The notes: generated by a model not told the origin, from the letters alone. Shown: positions 44,476 through 53,159, counted from the stretch's first letter. The stretch: DNA of 64,000 nucleotides from Micromonospora chalcea (GCF_002926165.1 NZ_MAGP01000132.1:84462-148461), one strand, 5' to 3'. Numbers and translations: made by a program.

Positions 44476-46089
44476 TCAGGAGCCGCTGATGTCGTAATAG
44501 TTGACGTGGCCCTGGGAATAGCTGACGAACCCGGTCACGCCCTTCTTGAAGACGTAGTACTTCTGGGAATCGACCAGCGGGATGGCCGGCATGTCACCCA
44601 CCAGGAAGTCGTTGACCTGCTTGATCAACGCGTCGCGGTCGGGACCCGGCTGGGTTTCCAGGATCTTCCGGGAGAGGTCGTCGAGGGTCGGCGAGCTGTA
44701 GTTCTGCAGGTTGGTCAGCCCACCCGTGGAGTAGAAGACCTGCAGGTAGTAGGCGGGGTCGGGCACCAGCGGGGTGCTGGTGGCCAGCCAGCTCTGCAGC
44801 TTGCCTTCACGCTTGGCGGTGTCGAAGTCCGCGCCGGAGGCGACGTTGTTGAGCTTGACCTGGATGCCCACCTTGGCCAGTTGCGAGCGCAGCAGGACGG
44901 CGACCTGCTCGCTGTGCGCTCCGACGTTGGCCGCGTTGTAGGCCAACTCCATCGGGAAGCCGTTTGGCAGGCCGGCCTCGGCCAGCAGTTGCTTGGCCCG
45001 GTCGAGGTTCTGGGCGAAGGGCTGGCTGGCCGCCGGGGCACCGAAGTCGTCGTGGATGAAGTCGTTCGAGGGCGCCGAGTAGCCCTGGTACGCGGAGTCG
45101 ACGATCGCCTTGCGGTCGACGGCGTAGGAGATGGCCTCGCGGACCCGCTTGTCGTCGAAGGGCTTGGCCTTGAGGTTGGGCACCAGCACGTCGATGTTCG
45201 GGTAGAGCACACGCTCCAGCCGGGCCTGGTCGCTCTCCTCCAGCGAGGAGAGCTGGTCGAACGTCATCGCGGTGGCGACGTCGACCTGCCCGCTCTGGGC
45301 CAGCTGGAGCCGGTTGGAGGTGTCGGGGACGGCGCGGACCACCACGTCGGTGACCTTGGGCTTCCCGCGGAAGTAGTTCTCGTTGGCGGTGAGCCGGACC
45401 TCCTTGCCGGGGTCGAACGAGCGCACCTGGTACGCGCCGAAGGTGGCGGTGTTCTCCCCGAGCCACTTGTAGGCGTACGGATCGTCGGCGGTGGCGTGCT
45501 TCTTGGCCTCCACCGAGTCGTAGATGGTCATGAAGAAGGTGCTCAGGATCGACACGCTCACCGCGTTGGGCTTGGCGACGTTGATCGTGAACTTCTTGTC
45601 GTCCGTGACGGTGATCGGGTTGGCGGTGTCCCAGCCGCCGACGCCCATCAGGATCTTGGCGATCGGCACGCCGGTGCTGTTCACCATCCGGTCCACCGAC
45701 CACTTCACGTCTTGCGAGGTGATCGGGTTGCCGAACTGGCTCTTGGCCTCGCGCAGCGTGAACGACATCTTCCTGCCGCCGTCGTCAAGCGTCCAGGACT
45801 CGGCCAGCTCGGGCTCGATCTGGTCCGGCGTCTGAAGTTTGGTAGCGCCGGCCTCGGGCTTCTTGAAGCGCACCAGGGTCCCGGCGGTGTTGGGAAGCAG
45901 GTCGATCGAGATGAAGCCCTGGTAGCGCTCGGAGTCGAGACTCGACAGCACCCCGGGCGCGGCGATGGTCAGCGCCTGGCCGGTGCCGGCGTCAGACTTC
46001 CCCGCATCGTCGGCGCCGCAGGCCGCGAGCGACACGCTCGCCACGGCGAGCACTGCCACGGCTCGCACCCGCACGGAACGTATTCCCAT
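44476..46089 (-). CDS. Peptide-type (family 5) ABC transporter substrate-binding lipoprotein
   Basis: This 537-residue lipoprotein has a signal peptide ending in the lipobox LAAC (Cys24), so it is anchored outside the cytoplasmic membrane. The body matches family 5 solute-binding proteins: the ELAESWTLDDGGRKMSFTLR opening, VKWSVDRM, and DDKRVREAISYAVDRKAIV. It should deliver ligand to the DppBCDF-like transporter encoded 12 kb further along the same array. An operator-like palindrome lies 80 bp upstream of its ATG, making it the first gene of the main leftward transcript. Confidence 0.93.
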   Translation of the reverse strand: MGIRSVRVRAVAVLAVASVSLAACGADDAGKSDAGTGQALTIAAPGVLSSLDSERYQGFISIDLLPNTAGTLVRFKKPEAGATKLQTPDQIEPELAESWTLDDGGRKMSFTLREAKSQFGNPITSQDVKWSVDRMVNSTGVPIAKILMGVGGWDTANPITVTDDKKFTINVAKPNAVSVSILSTFFMTIYDSVEAKKHATADDPYAYKWLGENTATFGAYQVRSFDPGKEVRLTANENYFRGKPKVTDVVVRAVPDTSNRLQLAQSGQVDVATAMTFDQLSSLEESDQARLERVLYPNIDVLVPNLKAKPFDDKRVREAISYAVDRKAIVDSAYQGYSAPSNDFIHDDFGAPAASQPFAQNLDRAKQLLAEAGLPNGFPMELAYNAANVGAHSEQVAVLLRSQLAKVGIQVKLNNVASGADFDTAKREGKLQSWLATSTPLVPDPAYYLQVFYSTGGLTNLQNYSSPTLDDLSRKILETQPGPDRDALIKQVNDFLVGDMPAIPLVDSQKYYVFKKGVTGFVSYSQGHVNYYDISGS

Positions 46090-46104
46090 GCCGACACCTC
46101 CAAA

Positions 46105-46114
46105 TTGTGTGCAA
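46105..46114. promoter_or_regulatory. Second, imperfect operator-like box before the binding protein gene
   Basis: TTGTGTGCAA matches the TTGTATACAA box at eight of ten positions and lies just upstream of the ribosome site, 55 bp from the perfect copy. It could support looping or be coincidental. Confidence 0.35.
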
Positions 46115-46168
46115 GCTTGAATAGGTCTAGCGCAACAACCCAGGTAGGGCGACTAACACGAGCGATGC

Positions 46169-46178
46169 TTGTATACAA
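46169..46178. promoter_or_regulatory. GntR-type operator of the main BMC transcript
   Basis: A perfect TTGTATACAA palindrome lies 80 bp upstream of the leftward binding protein gene. On the minus strand a perfect -35-like TTGACA occupies 46193-46188, and the palindrome follows at once. It would therefore sit within the promoter, suitable for repression. Confidence 0.75.
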
Positions 46179-46234
46179 ACTTGACCCTGTCAAGGCTCCG
46201 AGCAGTCAGATCCCGCAGCCAGCCGCGTCGACAC

Positions 46235-47614
46235 TCACGCCCGGCGACGGGCCAGGAACCGACCGGCGTCCTGCCGGCCGACAAATCGTCCACGCTGGGC
46301 GATCAGCTCCCCGCGCAGATAAACCGCTTCGACCCGGCCGGGCACGTGCCACCGCTCGAACGGCGTGTAGTCACAGTTCTGCGTCATCGTCCGGGCGAGC
46401 ACCACGGAGGCCGCCTCAGGGTCGAGCACGACCAGGTCGGCGTCGGCGCCCCGCCTGATGACCCCTTTTGTCGGGTACAGCCCGAACCGGCGGGCCGGCT
46501 CGGTGCAGGCCACCTCGACGAAGCGCGACAGACTCAGCCGCCCGGGGCGTACACCGTGGCCGTAGAGCAGGGGAACCCGGTGTTCGATGCCCGGCGCTCC
46601 GTTCGGGATCCGGCGAAAGTCCTCGGCTCCCAGGCTCTTCTGCCCGGACATGCAGAACGGGCAGTGATCCGAGCTGACGACACCGAGGATGCCTTCCCGC
46701 AGCCCTTGCCAGAGCGCCTCCCGGTGCTCGGCGGTGCGCAGCGGCGGGCTGACGACGTACTTGGCCGCCTCGAACCCGGGCTGGTGGTAGAGGTCGGCGT
46801 CGAGCAGGAGGTAGTGGGTGCACGTCTCGCCCGCGACCGGGCGGCCGGCCCGCTGGGCCTCGGCCACGGCGGCGACCGCGCCGGCGGTGGACAGGTGCAC
46901 GAAGTACAGCGGGGCGTCGGCCAGGTCGGCGAGCGCGATCGCGCGGCGTACCGCCTCCACCTCGGTCTCGGGTGGCCGCGACAGCAGGTGCGCCAGCGGT
47001 CCGGTGCGGCCGGCCCGAACCAGCCGCTCGGCGAGGACGTCGATGACGTGACCGTTCTCGGCGTGCACGCAGAGTGTGGCGCCCAGGCGGGACGACTCGG
47101 TGAGGATGGAGAAGAGCTCTCCGTCGTCGAGCATGGCCAGCCCCTTGTAGGCCATGAACACCTTGAAGCTGGTCACGCCGTCGGCCACCACAAGCGCCAT
47201 GTCAGCCACCATGCCCGGGTAGGGCGAAGTGACAGCCAGGTGGAAGCTGAAGTCGATGGCGGAACGACCGTTCGCCCGCCCGGCCCACCGGGCCAGCACC
47301 TCCGGCAGACGCTCACCGGCGCGCTGAAAGGCGTAGTCGACATACGTCGTGGTGCCGCCGACGGCAGCGGCCCGGCTGGCCGAGGCGTGGTCGTCGGAGG
47401 TGACCGTCCCCATGAAGGGCGTATCCATATGTGTATGCACATCGACGCCACCCGGAATGATGATCTTTCCTCGGGCCTCGACCTTCTCGACATCAGCCGA
47501 TGGCGGAATCCGGCCGACACTTTCGATGCGGCCGGAGTCAACGAGCACGTCAGCGCGGTGGACACCGTCCTCGGCGACCACCGTGCCTCCGACAAGACCA
47601 AACCTTCGGGGCAT
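46235..47614 (-). CDS. D-hydantoinase / dihydropyrimidinase family amidohydrolase
   Basis: This 459-residue binuclear zinc hydrolase opens six-membered dihydropyrimidine or five-membered hydantoin rings to N-carbamoyl amino acids. Metal ligands are visible: His60 and His62 (DVHTHMD), the carbamylated Lys151 in TSFKVFMAYKG, His in LCVHAENG and YFVHLST, and Asp in SSDHCPF. Tyr156 is the usual substrate contact. The ATG at 47614 follows GGGGAAG and an operator-like box lies 59 bp upstream. It has no terminal targeting helix, so ring opening probably occurs in the cytosol, ahead of or parallel to the HyuAB step. Confidence 0.92.
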   Translation of the reverse strand: MPRRFGLVGGTVVAEDGVHRADVLVDSGRIESVGRIPPSADVEKVEARGKIIIPGGVDVHTHMDTPFMGTVTSDDHASASRAAAVGGTTTYVDYAFQRAGERLPEVLARWAGRANGRSAIDFSFHLAVTSPYPGMVADMALVVADGVTSFKVFMAYKGLAMLDDGELFSILTESSRLGATLCVHAENGHVIDVLAERLVRAGRTGPLAHLLSRPPETEVEAVRRAIALADLADAPLYFVHLSTAGAVAAVAEAQRAGRPVAGETCTHYLLLDADLYHQPGFEAAKYVVSPPLRTAEHREALWQGLREGILGVVSSDHCPFCMSGQKSLGAEDFRRIPNGAPGIEHRVPLLYGHGVRPGRLSLSRFVEVACTEPARRFGLYPTKGVIRRGADADLVVLDPEAASVVLARTMTQNCDYTPFERWHVPGRVEAVYLRGELIAQRGRFVGRQDAGRFLARRRA

Positions 47615-47672
47615 CTCTTCCCCGTTCGCTGCAGATGAGGAAACGCGAGTGACAGGCGGGCTAGGCAGTGGA

Positions 47673-47682
47673 CCGTATACAA
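47673..47682. promoter_or_regulatory. GntR-type operator upstream of the hydantoinase gene
   Basis: CCGTATACAA matches the TTGTATACAA box except for two outer bases and keeps the GTATAC centre. On the minus strand it offers TATAC as part of a -10 for the hydantoinase gene. Confidence 0.6.
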
Positions 47683-47773
47683 CTCGACGGGACGGCACAA
47701 GGAGTCGACTCAACCCCGACCCGACGCCGACCACCGGGAGGCAACTCCTGCCCGCAAGCCAGCCTTAGGCATT

Positions 47774-47783
47774 TTGCATACAT
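47774..47783. promoter_or_regulatory. Operator-like box in the divergent hydantoinase/cupin region
   Basis: TTGCATACAT matches the box at eight of ten positions in the 292-bp region between divergent genes. Together with the sites at 47673 and 47871 it gives three boxes about 100 bp apart. Confidence 0.45.
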
Positions 47784-47870
47784 TACGCCTCGATGAGGTC
47801 AGCGGCGGTGGCCGACTTTGCTGCTCAGACCCAAGTATTCACGACGACGCCCTAGACGAGCTGGGCAAGA

Positions 47871-47880
47871 TTACATACAG
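47871..47880. promoter_or_regulatory. Operator-like box just upstream of the cupin operon
   Basis: TTACATACAG matches the box at seven of ten positions and lies 27 bp before the cupin ATG, with ATACAG near a plausible -10 position for rightward transcription. It is the weakest of the three in this gap. Confidence 0.35.
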
Positions 47881-47906
47881 TCTGGCGCAACCTGAAGGAG
47901 GTCGCC

Positions 47907-48695
47907 ATGGCTCATTCCGGCAAGCGACGGGTCACCATCGAACAGGTACCCCAGCGGGTGTGGCGGGCATCGGGCCTGCCCTTCGGCCTACTCGTGCGGC
48001 AGATCAACGCCGACCCGGAGACCGGCGCGCAGACGCTCGTCGTCGACGTTCCACCCGGCTGGCAGATGCCCGAGCACTGGAACAGCGCCGACATCGAACT
48101 CCTGGTCCGCGACGGCGACCTGAGCATCGCCGGACGCCAGTGCCGGCGCGGGCACTACCTCTTCCTGCCCTCCGGCACCGAGATCGGCCCGGTCTCCTCG
48201 ACCGAAGGCGCCACGTTGATCTTCTGGACGGACTCGCCGTTCGAGGTCCGCACTGACGAACGACCCCCGCCGTCGAAACCGCTCGGAGAGACCGTCGACC
48301 TGTTCGACCCGGCCAACTGGCGACCCGTCCAGGAGGCTTTCGCGGGAGTGACCGACACCAGCAGTCACGGCGACCTCGATGTGCCCACGCAGTGCATCCG
48401 GTTGCGCAAGGTGGAGGAGACCGGCAAGGACACCATCCTGTTCGTCCTGCCACGCAACTTCGCCAAGACCGCGTTGGAGTTCCACCACAGCACCGAGGAG
48501 ATCTTCTTCCTCGGCGGCTGGTGCGCCACCGACCCGGAGCACGTCTACCGTGCCGGTGAGTACCTGTGCTGGGAGCCGGGCGTCATCCACGGCGTCGTGA
48601 CCGGCTGGGAGGCCATTTGCCTGTCCAAGCATCACGGACCGCTGACCAGCCCACAGATCCCCCTCGGGGCGACAAGCGTGGACGCCGAGCGGTGA
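47907..48695 (+). CDS. Bicupin protein (ChrR-like cupin fold)
   Basis: This 262-residue protein has two cupin domains, residues about 20-110 (GWQMPEHWNSADIELLVRDGDL) and 140-250 (LEFHHSTEEIFFLGGWCATD, WEPGVIHGVV). The second keeps histidine and glutamate positions suited to metal binding; the first is more degenerate. A strong AAGGAGG precedes the ATG. It overlaps the next cupin gene in GTGA. Cupins next to hydantoin or ureide pathways can be isomerases, hydrolases such as ureidoglycine aminohydrolase, or sensors. The exact reaction here is unknown. Confidence 0.8.
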   Translation: MAHSGKRRVTIEQVPQRVWRASGLPFGLLVRQINADPETGAQTLVVDVPPGWQMPEHWNSADIELLVRDGDLSIAGRQCRRGHYLFLPSGTEIGPVSSTEGATLIFWTDSPFEVRTDERPPPSKPLGETVDLFDPANWRPVQEAFAGVTDTSSHGDLDVPTQCIRLRKVEETGKDTILFVLPRNFAKTALEFHHSTEEIFFLGGWCATDPEHVYRAGEYLCWEPGVIHGVVTGWEAICLSKHHGPLTSPQIPLGATSVDAER

Positions 48696-49150
48696 CGGCA
48701 TTGCCCGGCCGTGGACGCCGGATCGCCGCCGGGGACGCCGGGGCGGGCGCCGTACGCCCGGCGTTCGTCGTGCACCGCGACGAACTCGCCTACGAGCTGA
48801 TCTCCAGCCTCAACCACAACACCGACGACGAAGGGCTGGTGCATCGCCTCGTCGACCGGCAGCTCACCGGCGACCCGGACTGCGAGTTCCTCAATGGGGT
48901 CTACCGCATGGAGCCCGGGATGACCCACCCGCTGCACCTGCACGCCGACTCGGCCGAGTTCTACTACGTGCTGTCCGGCACCGCGCTGTTCCGAGTGGCC
49001 GACGAGGAATTCGAGGCGGGCCCGGGCACCGCGATGTACATCCCCGCCGGTGTCGCCCACGCCATCACCACCGGCGGCGGGCACGCCATGGAGCTGCTCT
49101 ACTCCTTCAGCACCCCGGACCTCAACGAGATCGGCACCAGGTGGCTGTAG
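48692..49150 (+). CDS. Single-domain cupin protein
   Basis: This 152-residue cupin has the metal motif HPLHLHADSAEFYYVLSG (His, His, Glu) and the second motif PAGVAHAI. It probably binds one metal ion and acts as an isomerase, dioxygenase or lyase on a small polar metabolite. The GTG start at 48692 overlaps the bicupin stop, so both proteins are made together. It is the last gene of the BMC-linked region on this side. Confidence 0.83.
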   Translation: MTALPGRGRRIAAGDAGAGAVRPAFVVHRDELAYELISSLNHNTDDEGLVHRLVDRQLTGDPDCEFLNGVYRMEPGMTHPLHLHADSAEFYYVLSGTALFRVADEEFEAGPGTAMYIPAGVAHAITTGGGHAMELLYSFSTPDLNEIGTRWL

Positions 49151-49190
49151 CCGCCGACTGCGGATCGGCTCCCCCTGCCTACGTCCACCA

Positions 49191-49679
49191 CTAAGGGACG
49201 CTGCAGAAGTAGAGCTCATCCGTCAGCATGCCGAGCGAACCGGTGACCGGCGCCGACGTCCAGCCGCCAGGGCCGTTCGCGTACAGGGTGAAGGTGCCGG
49301 TGCCGACAGCCAGCAGCGCGCCGGGAACGACGATCGAGGTGTCGTTGGGGCCGAGAGTGCCGCCTCCGGAGAAGCCGTCGCTCAGGGACCAGGTGAAGCC
49401 ACTGCGGGCCAGGCCACCGGCGGGCAGGTTCCAGGTGAAGGTGGGCGGGGTGAGCTGGCCCGCCGTGCACGCCAGGTCGGTCGGTGGGTCGACCGTGCCG
49501 GCGGCGAGGGCAGTGCTGCCGTACTCGGTGTCGTTCCAGGCGGCCAGCGTCGACTGGGCAGGTGCGAGCGCCATGACATGAATCCAGAGCGAGAGGGCGA
49601 GGACACCCGCGAGCCGGCGTCGCCGGGCGCGGCTCTTATGTCGCCAGCTCGGCGTAGCGGGGATCCCTACGCGCCTCAC
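49191..49679 (-). CDS. SipW-type signal peptide-containing secreted protein
   Basis: This 162-residue exported protein has an Arg-rich N-terminus, a hydrophobic segment, and the motif TLAAWNDTEYGSTALAAGTVD. This is characteristic of substrates processed by SipW-type signal peptidases. The mature part is beta-rich with two cysteines (CTAG and the terminal FCSVP) that could form a disulfide. The GTG start overlaps the peptidase stop in GTGA. Such proteins can be filament or surface-layer subunits; a TasA-like role is only suggested by the peptidase type. Confidence 0.75.
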   Translation of the reverse strand: MRRVGIPATPSWRHKSRARRRRLAGVLALSLWIHVMALAPAQSTLAAWNDTEYGSTALAAGTVDPPTDLACTAGQLTPPTFTWNLPAGGLARSGFTWSLSDGFSGGGTLGPNDTSIVVPGALLAVGTGTFTLYANGPGGWTSAPVTGSLGMLTDELYFCSVP

Positions 49680-50968
49680 GGCTGTTCCTGCCTGATCCGG
49701 TTCCTGCGCGTGGTGCGCACGAGCAGCAGGCCGACGAGCAGGGCGCCCGCACCGGCGAGCATCGGCGTCCGCAGGTCGGTGCCGGTGCGTGGCAGCGTGT
49801 CGACCTTGCCGCCTGTCGCCGCCTTGTCGCCGAGCCCGGTCGCCGTGAGGATCAGGTCGGCCGAGCCCGCGGCCGTGGAGTTCGGGAGCAGGCTCGCGGT
49901 GACGAGTACCCAACGCTGTTCGTCGGAGCGCATCGTGCTGATGGGGACCGGGCGTTCGGCCAGTCTGGTGGCGGGGCCCTCGGCGAGAACCTGCTCTCCC
50001 CGCCCGCCGGGACAGGCGCCGTTCACCCAGCGGATGGCGCAGACGGCGGCCATGACCTGGAGTCCGTTCGGCGAGACCACGAGCGGGCCCAGCGCCGACA
50101 GCGTGATTGTCACCGTGCCCGGGTGCGGGGCGTGCGCGGTGACGCCCACCTGCCACGGCACCGGCTCCTTCGGTGTCATCGATGTCATGCGGGCCTCGTC
50201 GCGGATCGATATCAGGGTGAGGTACCTGCCCCGGATGACGTCCTCAGTCGGTTCTGCCCGTGCCTGACCGGGCGTGGCCAGGACCGCGGCGGCGACGCCC
50301 GGCAGCACGGCCACCATGACGAACAACCGCCGGGCGGTCGATTCGACGTGCGCCGCTGTCCGGCCCGGCGGGGCGCCGGCCTCGGGACCTGTTCCCGCCT
50401 CGTCAGGCGTCGGAGGGCCTGTTCGCCGTCGGCGCCACGCCGTACGCCGCCGGGTCGGCGGTTCCGTGGCGCGCGGCCAGAACGCCCAGGTGACGATCAC
50501 GGCGGTCCCGACCGTGATCGCACTGGTCGCGTACGGGTTCGACACGGCCCGCACCGTGTACCCGAGCCCGGGCACCGACCAGGTGACGAGCCGTACGCGG
50601 GTCACCGCGTACGGCGCGGAGTCGTTGGAGTCGTTCGCGTCCCCGCGCAGGGTGAGCAGGCGGGTGGGCCCGCCACCGTCGGCGATCTGAACGACCCGGT
50701 GGGTGATCGGTGGAAGCGGCGTGCGGTCGACGGTGACCACGTCGCCCACCTCGACCTCGGACGCGGGGATCTCACGCACCACCGCCAGCGACCCGGCGGG
50801 AATGGTCGGGCTCATCGATCCGGTCTTGAACAGGATGAGTGAGATGTCGAAGAAGAACGCCAGCGCAACGAGGACGACGCACACCGTCCCGCCGACGGCG
50901 AGCAGGGTCAGCGCCAGGTCTCCGACGCGGGCGATGACGCCTCGCCCTCGACGTGCTCGTCTCATCAT
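49676..50968 (-). CDS. SipW-type signal peptidase fused to a secreted LPXTG-anchored domain
   Basis: Residues 1-165 form an ER/SipW-type signal peptidase: transmembrane helix 18-42, catalytic Ser51 in GSMSPTIPAGS, His90 in ITHRVV (His replaces the Lys of the common type) and Asp110 in LRGDANDSND, then a second helix (148-164). A charged linker leads to a signal-peptide-like segment (213-238, ending GQARA). After a beta-rich domain a sorting signal, LPRTG near residue 392, is followed by a hydrophobic stretch and basic tail. This looks like two proteins joined in one frame. The start is one of two tandem ATG codons at 50968 and 50965. Confidence 0.85.
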   Translation of the reverse strand: MMRRARRGRGVIARVGDLALTLLAVGGTVCVVLVALAFFFDISLILFKTGSMSPTIPAGSLAVVREIPASEVEVGDVVTVDRTPLPPITHRVVQIADGGGPTRLLTLRGDANDSNDSAPYAVTRVRLVTWSVPGLGYTVRAVSNPYATSAITVGTAVIVTWAFWPRATEPPTRRRTAWRRRRTGPPTPDEAGTGPEAGAPPGRTAAHVESTARRLFVMVAVLPGVAAAVLATPGQARAEPTEDVIRGRYLTLISIRDEARMTSMTPKEPVPWQVGVTAHAPHPGTVTITLSALGPLVVSPNGLQVMAAVCAIRWVNGACPGGRGEQVLAEGPATRLAERPVPISTMRSDEQRWVLVTASLLPNSTAAGSADLILTATGLGDKAATGGKVDTLPRTGTDLRTPMLAGAGALLVGLLLVRTTRRNRIRQEQP

Positions 50969-50979
50969 GTGCAGGACCC

Positions 50980-51621
50980 TTACGTAGATGTGGCGGTGAA
51001 TTCCCAGGTGACGGTGGCGCTCGTGCCCTGGTACGAGTTGTCTGCGCCGGCCTCGATCCGCACCTCGAAGCAGAACCGCACCTCTGGCGTCGCGCCGTCG
51101 GGAGTGGTGAGGACGGACGACACCGGTGAGCCGGGAACCGAGGTGACGTCCAGGTAGCCGGGGCCGGCGATCCACGTCGGCGAACCGGTGAAGGCGGTGG
51201 CGGAACAGGCGCTACCGGTGTCCGGGGTGCGTACCGCGCGGTATTCGAGCACCGGAAGCAGGGCCCCGGAGCTGTCCGAGGAGCTCGTCAGCGCGACCGT
51301 ACCGTCGACATTCGTCATCGTGGTCGTGCGGATGTCGATCCAGGCGTACGACGAGTCCGTGGGGGACATCGCGGTCGCGTTGAACGCCAGTGTCGCGGCG
51401 TTTCCCACCGGAGTGTGGCTTGCCCAGGCACTGGACGCGGTCTGCGACTCGGTACCGAAGACGCTTGCGGTGAACGACCCGGTGCCGTACCCGCTGTCGG
51501 TCCACGCCGCGAGCGTGGACGTCGTGCCCACGCCGAGGACGAGGGCGGCAGCGAGTACGGCACGGGTCCGGAGGAGCCGTGGTGATCCGGCCGGCACCCG
51601 GCGGTTGACCACGGCTGCCAC
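50980..51621 (-). CDS. SipW-type signal peptide-containing protein (candidate fibre subunit)
   Basis: This 213-residue exported protein has the Arg-rich start, hydrophobic core and TLAAWTDSGYGTGSFTASVFG processing region of SipW substrates. The mature part is Ser/Thr-rich and beta-stranded. Two cysteines (CSATAF, RFCFEV) probably pair. The GTG start directly abuts the upstream stop, so the two substrates are co-translated. It sits 11 bp ahead of the peptidase gene that should process it. Confidence 0.8.
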   Translation of the reverse strand: MAAVVNRRVPAGSPRLLRTRAVLAAALVLGVGTTSTLAAWTDSGYGTGSFTASVFGTESQTASSAWASHTPVGNAATLAFNATAMSPTDSSYAWIDIRTTTMTNVDGTVALTSSSDSSGALLPVLEYRAVRTPDTGSACSATAFTGSPTWIAGPGYLDVTSVPGSPVSSVLTTPDGATPEVRFCFEVRIEAGADNSYQGTSATVTWEFTATST

Positions 51622-52257
51622 CTACACGGACTCGGCGAGGAGCTGCCAGGTCTCCGTGACCGACGAGCCCTGCACCAGAGCGGCGTCCGCCGTCACGACG
51701 AAGCACAGGTACGCCGGAGCGCCAGGCGTCGTGGGAGGAGTGCCCTGCGTCAGGTTGAACGGCACCGCGCCGGCCACCGAGTCGAGCGCCGTGCCCTGCG
51801 CCACGATCCAGGTCGGGCTCGTGGGGGTCGCGCTGCAGTCCGCGAAGGTCGGCACGGTCGCGATCCCGTAGGTGAGCCCGGTGAAGGCGGGCAGGTCGGG
51901 AGTGGCCGAGGCCACCGTGACGGTCGCGTCATACGTGGTGGCTGCGGTCAGGCGGACGGCGAACGGTGCCGCGACCACGTCGCCGGGGCTGATGTTGTCG
52001 AAGCCGGTGCTGAAGGCCAGCGCCGCCGCCGTGCCGGACGTGGAGTGCTCCGCGTAGGTGGTGTCGTCCGTGCTGCCCTCGATGCTGAAGGAGCCGGCGG
52101 TGAACGTCCCCGTGGCGTACTCCGAGTCGTTCCAGGCGGCGAGGGAGATCGTCGCGCCGACGCCGAGGGCGAGCCCTCCGGCCAGGACGGCCTTGAGCTT
52201 GCGACGCCTTCCCGGGCTGCTCGATCCGCCCGATGTCAATCTTGTCGATCCAAACAA
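51622..52257 (-). CDS. SipW-type signal peptide-containing protein (candidate fibre subunit), TTG start
   Basis: This 211-residue exported protein resembles its neighbour: a basic start (PGRRRKLKAVLAG), a hydrophobic core, and SLAAWNDSEYATGTFTAGSFS. The mature domain is beta-rich with cysteines in FADCSATP and YLCFVV. I chose a TTG at 52257 because a perfect AGGAGG lies five bases upstream; the open frame extends to 52386 without coding character. It is the first gene of the SipW operon. Confidence 0.78.
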   Translation of the reverse strand: MFGSTRLTSGGSSSPGRRRKLKAVLAGGLALGVGATISLAAWNDSEYATGTFTAGSFSIEGSTDDTTYAEHSTSGTAAALAFSTGFDNISPGDVVAAPFAVRLTAATTYDATVTVASATPDLPAFTGLTYGIATVPTFADCSATPTSPTWIVAQGTALDSVAGAVPFNLTQGTPPTTPGAPAYLCFVVTADAALVQGSSVTETWQLLAESV

Positions 52258-52656
52258 CGTGTCCTCCTCGTGCGACGCTGTGGGCTGGCCTGGGGCCGGT
52301 GACAGCCGTGCGGTGGCGGTCCGGCCGGCTGGTGCCGTCGTGGAACCGCCGTGCGAACGGGATGACCCGGCTGGGCTGTCACGCAAGGGACACGATAGAT
52401 CTCAAACCAGACAAGGCGGGCGAAAGCGCCCAAATCACCTGGCGAACCGGGCCATGTTGGCCCGGTGCGCGGCGCCGCACCTGGCCCCCGCCTTCCGGGC
52501 GGAACCTCATTGCGGTTCCCCTCGTAGCGTGGAGGCCAGAGCTTGAGGGATAGAGGTTCATGGCTGAGCCGAGACGCTAGTTCGATTCGGAGTTCCGGGC
52601 GGGCGCGGTGCCCTCTTCGGTGTGAACTGTCGGCGGCGGGCGAAAGGCCGGCCGGA
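52258..52656. other. 399-bp non-coding region with SipW operon promoter
   Basis: No gene is evident. The right half carries a hairpin at 52446-52466 and a smaller inverted repeat GGAACC/GGTTCC (52501-52506 and 52514-52519). The left half must hold the promoter of the SipW operon. No riboswitch class is recognised. Confidence 0.4.
52446..52466 (-). terminator. Hairpin terminator candidate after the mini-ORF operon
   Basis: An 8-bp perfect inverted repeat (ACCGGGCC with GGCCCGGT) around a 5-nt loop lies 190 bp downstream of the last mini-ORF and upstream of the SipW promoter region. It is a plausible insulator between the two leftward operons. Confidence 0.5.
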
Positions 52657-52983
52657 TCAGGCTCGACGCGAGGTCAGGGGGCCTGGTGAGGGCTCGTCTC
52701 GACCGGGTTCGGCTGGCACGGTTGCTGCACCTCCCTGCTGCACTACCGGCGTGAGGTGGCCGCTTTCCCTGGTCCAGCCGAGGAAGCGACGGTGCAGCAC
52801 GCCGGCCGGCGTCCAGGGCATGTCCTCGGTGGCCTGGACGAGGTAGGCACCAAGGTAGAGTGCCAGCGACACCGGAGCGCCCGAATACTCCGCGCACAAC
52901 TCCCGCTTCCGGGTTGGGCAGGGCCAGGGCAGGTCGCAGCCGCCGCAGCTCCAGACCGGCATGACCGGTCCGTGGGTCGTCAC
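52657..52983 (-). CDS. Small Cys-motif protein, hypothetical (Micromonosporaceae type)
   Basis: This 108-residue protein starts at a GTG overlapping the previous mini-ORF. It carries CGGCDLPWPCPTRKRELCAEY near the N-terminus, a likely zinc-binding group, then PVSLALYLGAYLVQATEDM and LHRRFLGW. I recall similar short proteins next to XRE regulators in Micromonospora and relatives; function is unknown. It is the last of three overlapping small genes. Confidence 0.6.
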   Translation of the reverse strand: MTTHGPVMPVWSCGGCDLPWPCPTRKRELCAEYSGAPVSLALYLGAYLVQATEDMPWTPAGVLHRRFLGWTRESGHLTPVVQQGGAATVPAEPGRDEPSPGPLTSRRA

Positions 52984-53159
52984 CGCACACCCTCCAGGAA
53001 GCGCGCCGTGATCGCCCGCGCCTGCCGGCTGGTCGCCCATTCCACCTGCCAACAGGGGTACGGAGTCAGCCGCGCCCACCACGCCCGGCACCCGGCACAC
53101 ATGCCGTCGAGCCCTGGAATGTGTACCGCGAGGATCGCCTGTTCCTGCCCGCCGGTCAC
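52980..53159 (-). CDS. Mini-protein with CxxC motif, hypothetical
   Basis: This 59-residue product carries MCAGCRAWWARLTPYPCWQVEWA, in which CxxC and a third Cys could bind zinc. The GTG at 53159 overlaps the stop of the upstream mini-ORF, and its own stop overlaps the next start, both as GTGA. This double coupling supports real translation despite the short length. Confidence 0.5.
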   Translation of the reverse strand: MTGGQEQAILAVHIPGLDGMCAGCRAWWARLTPYPCWQVEWATSRQARAITARFLEGVR

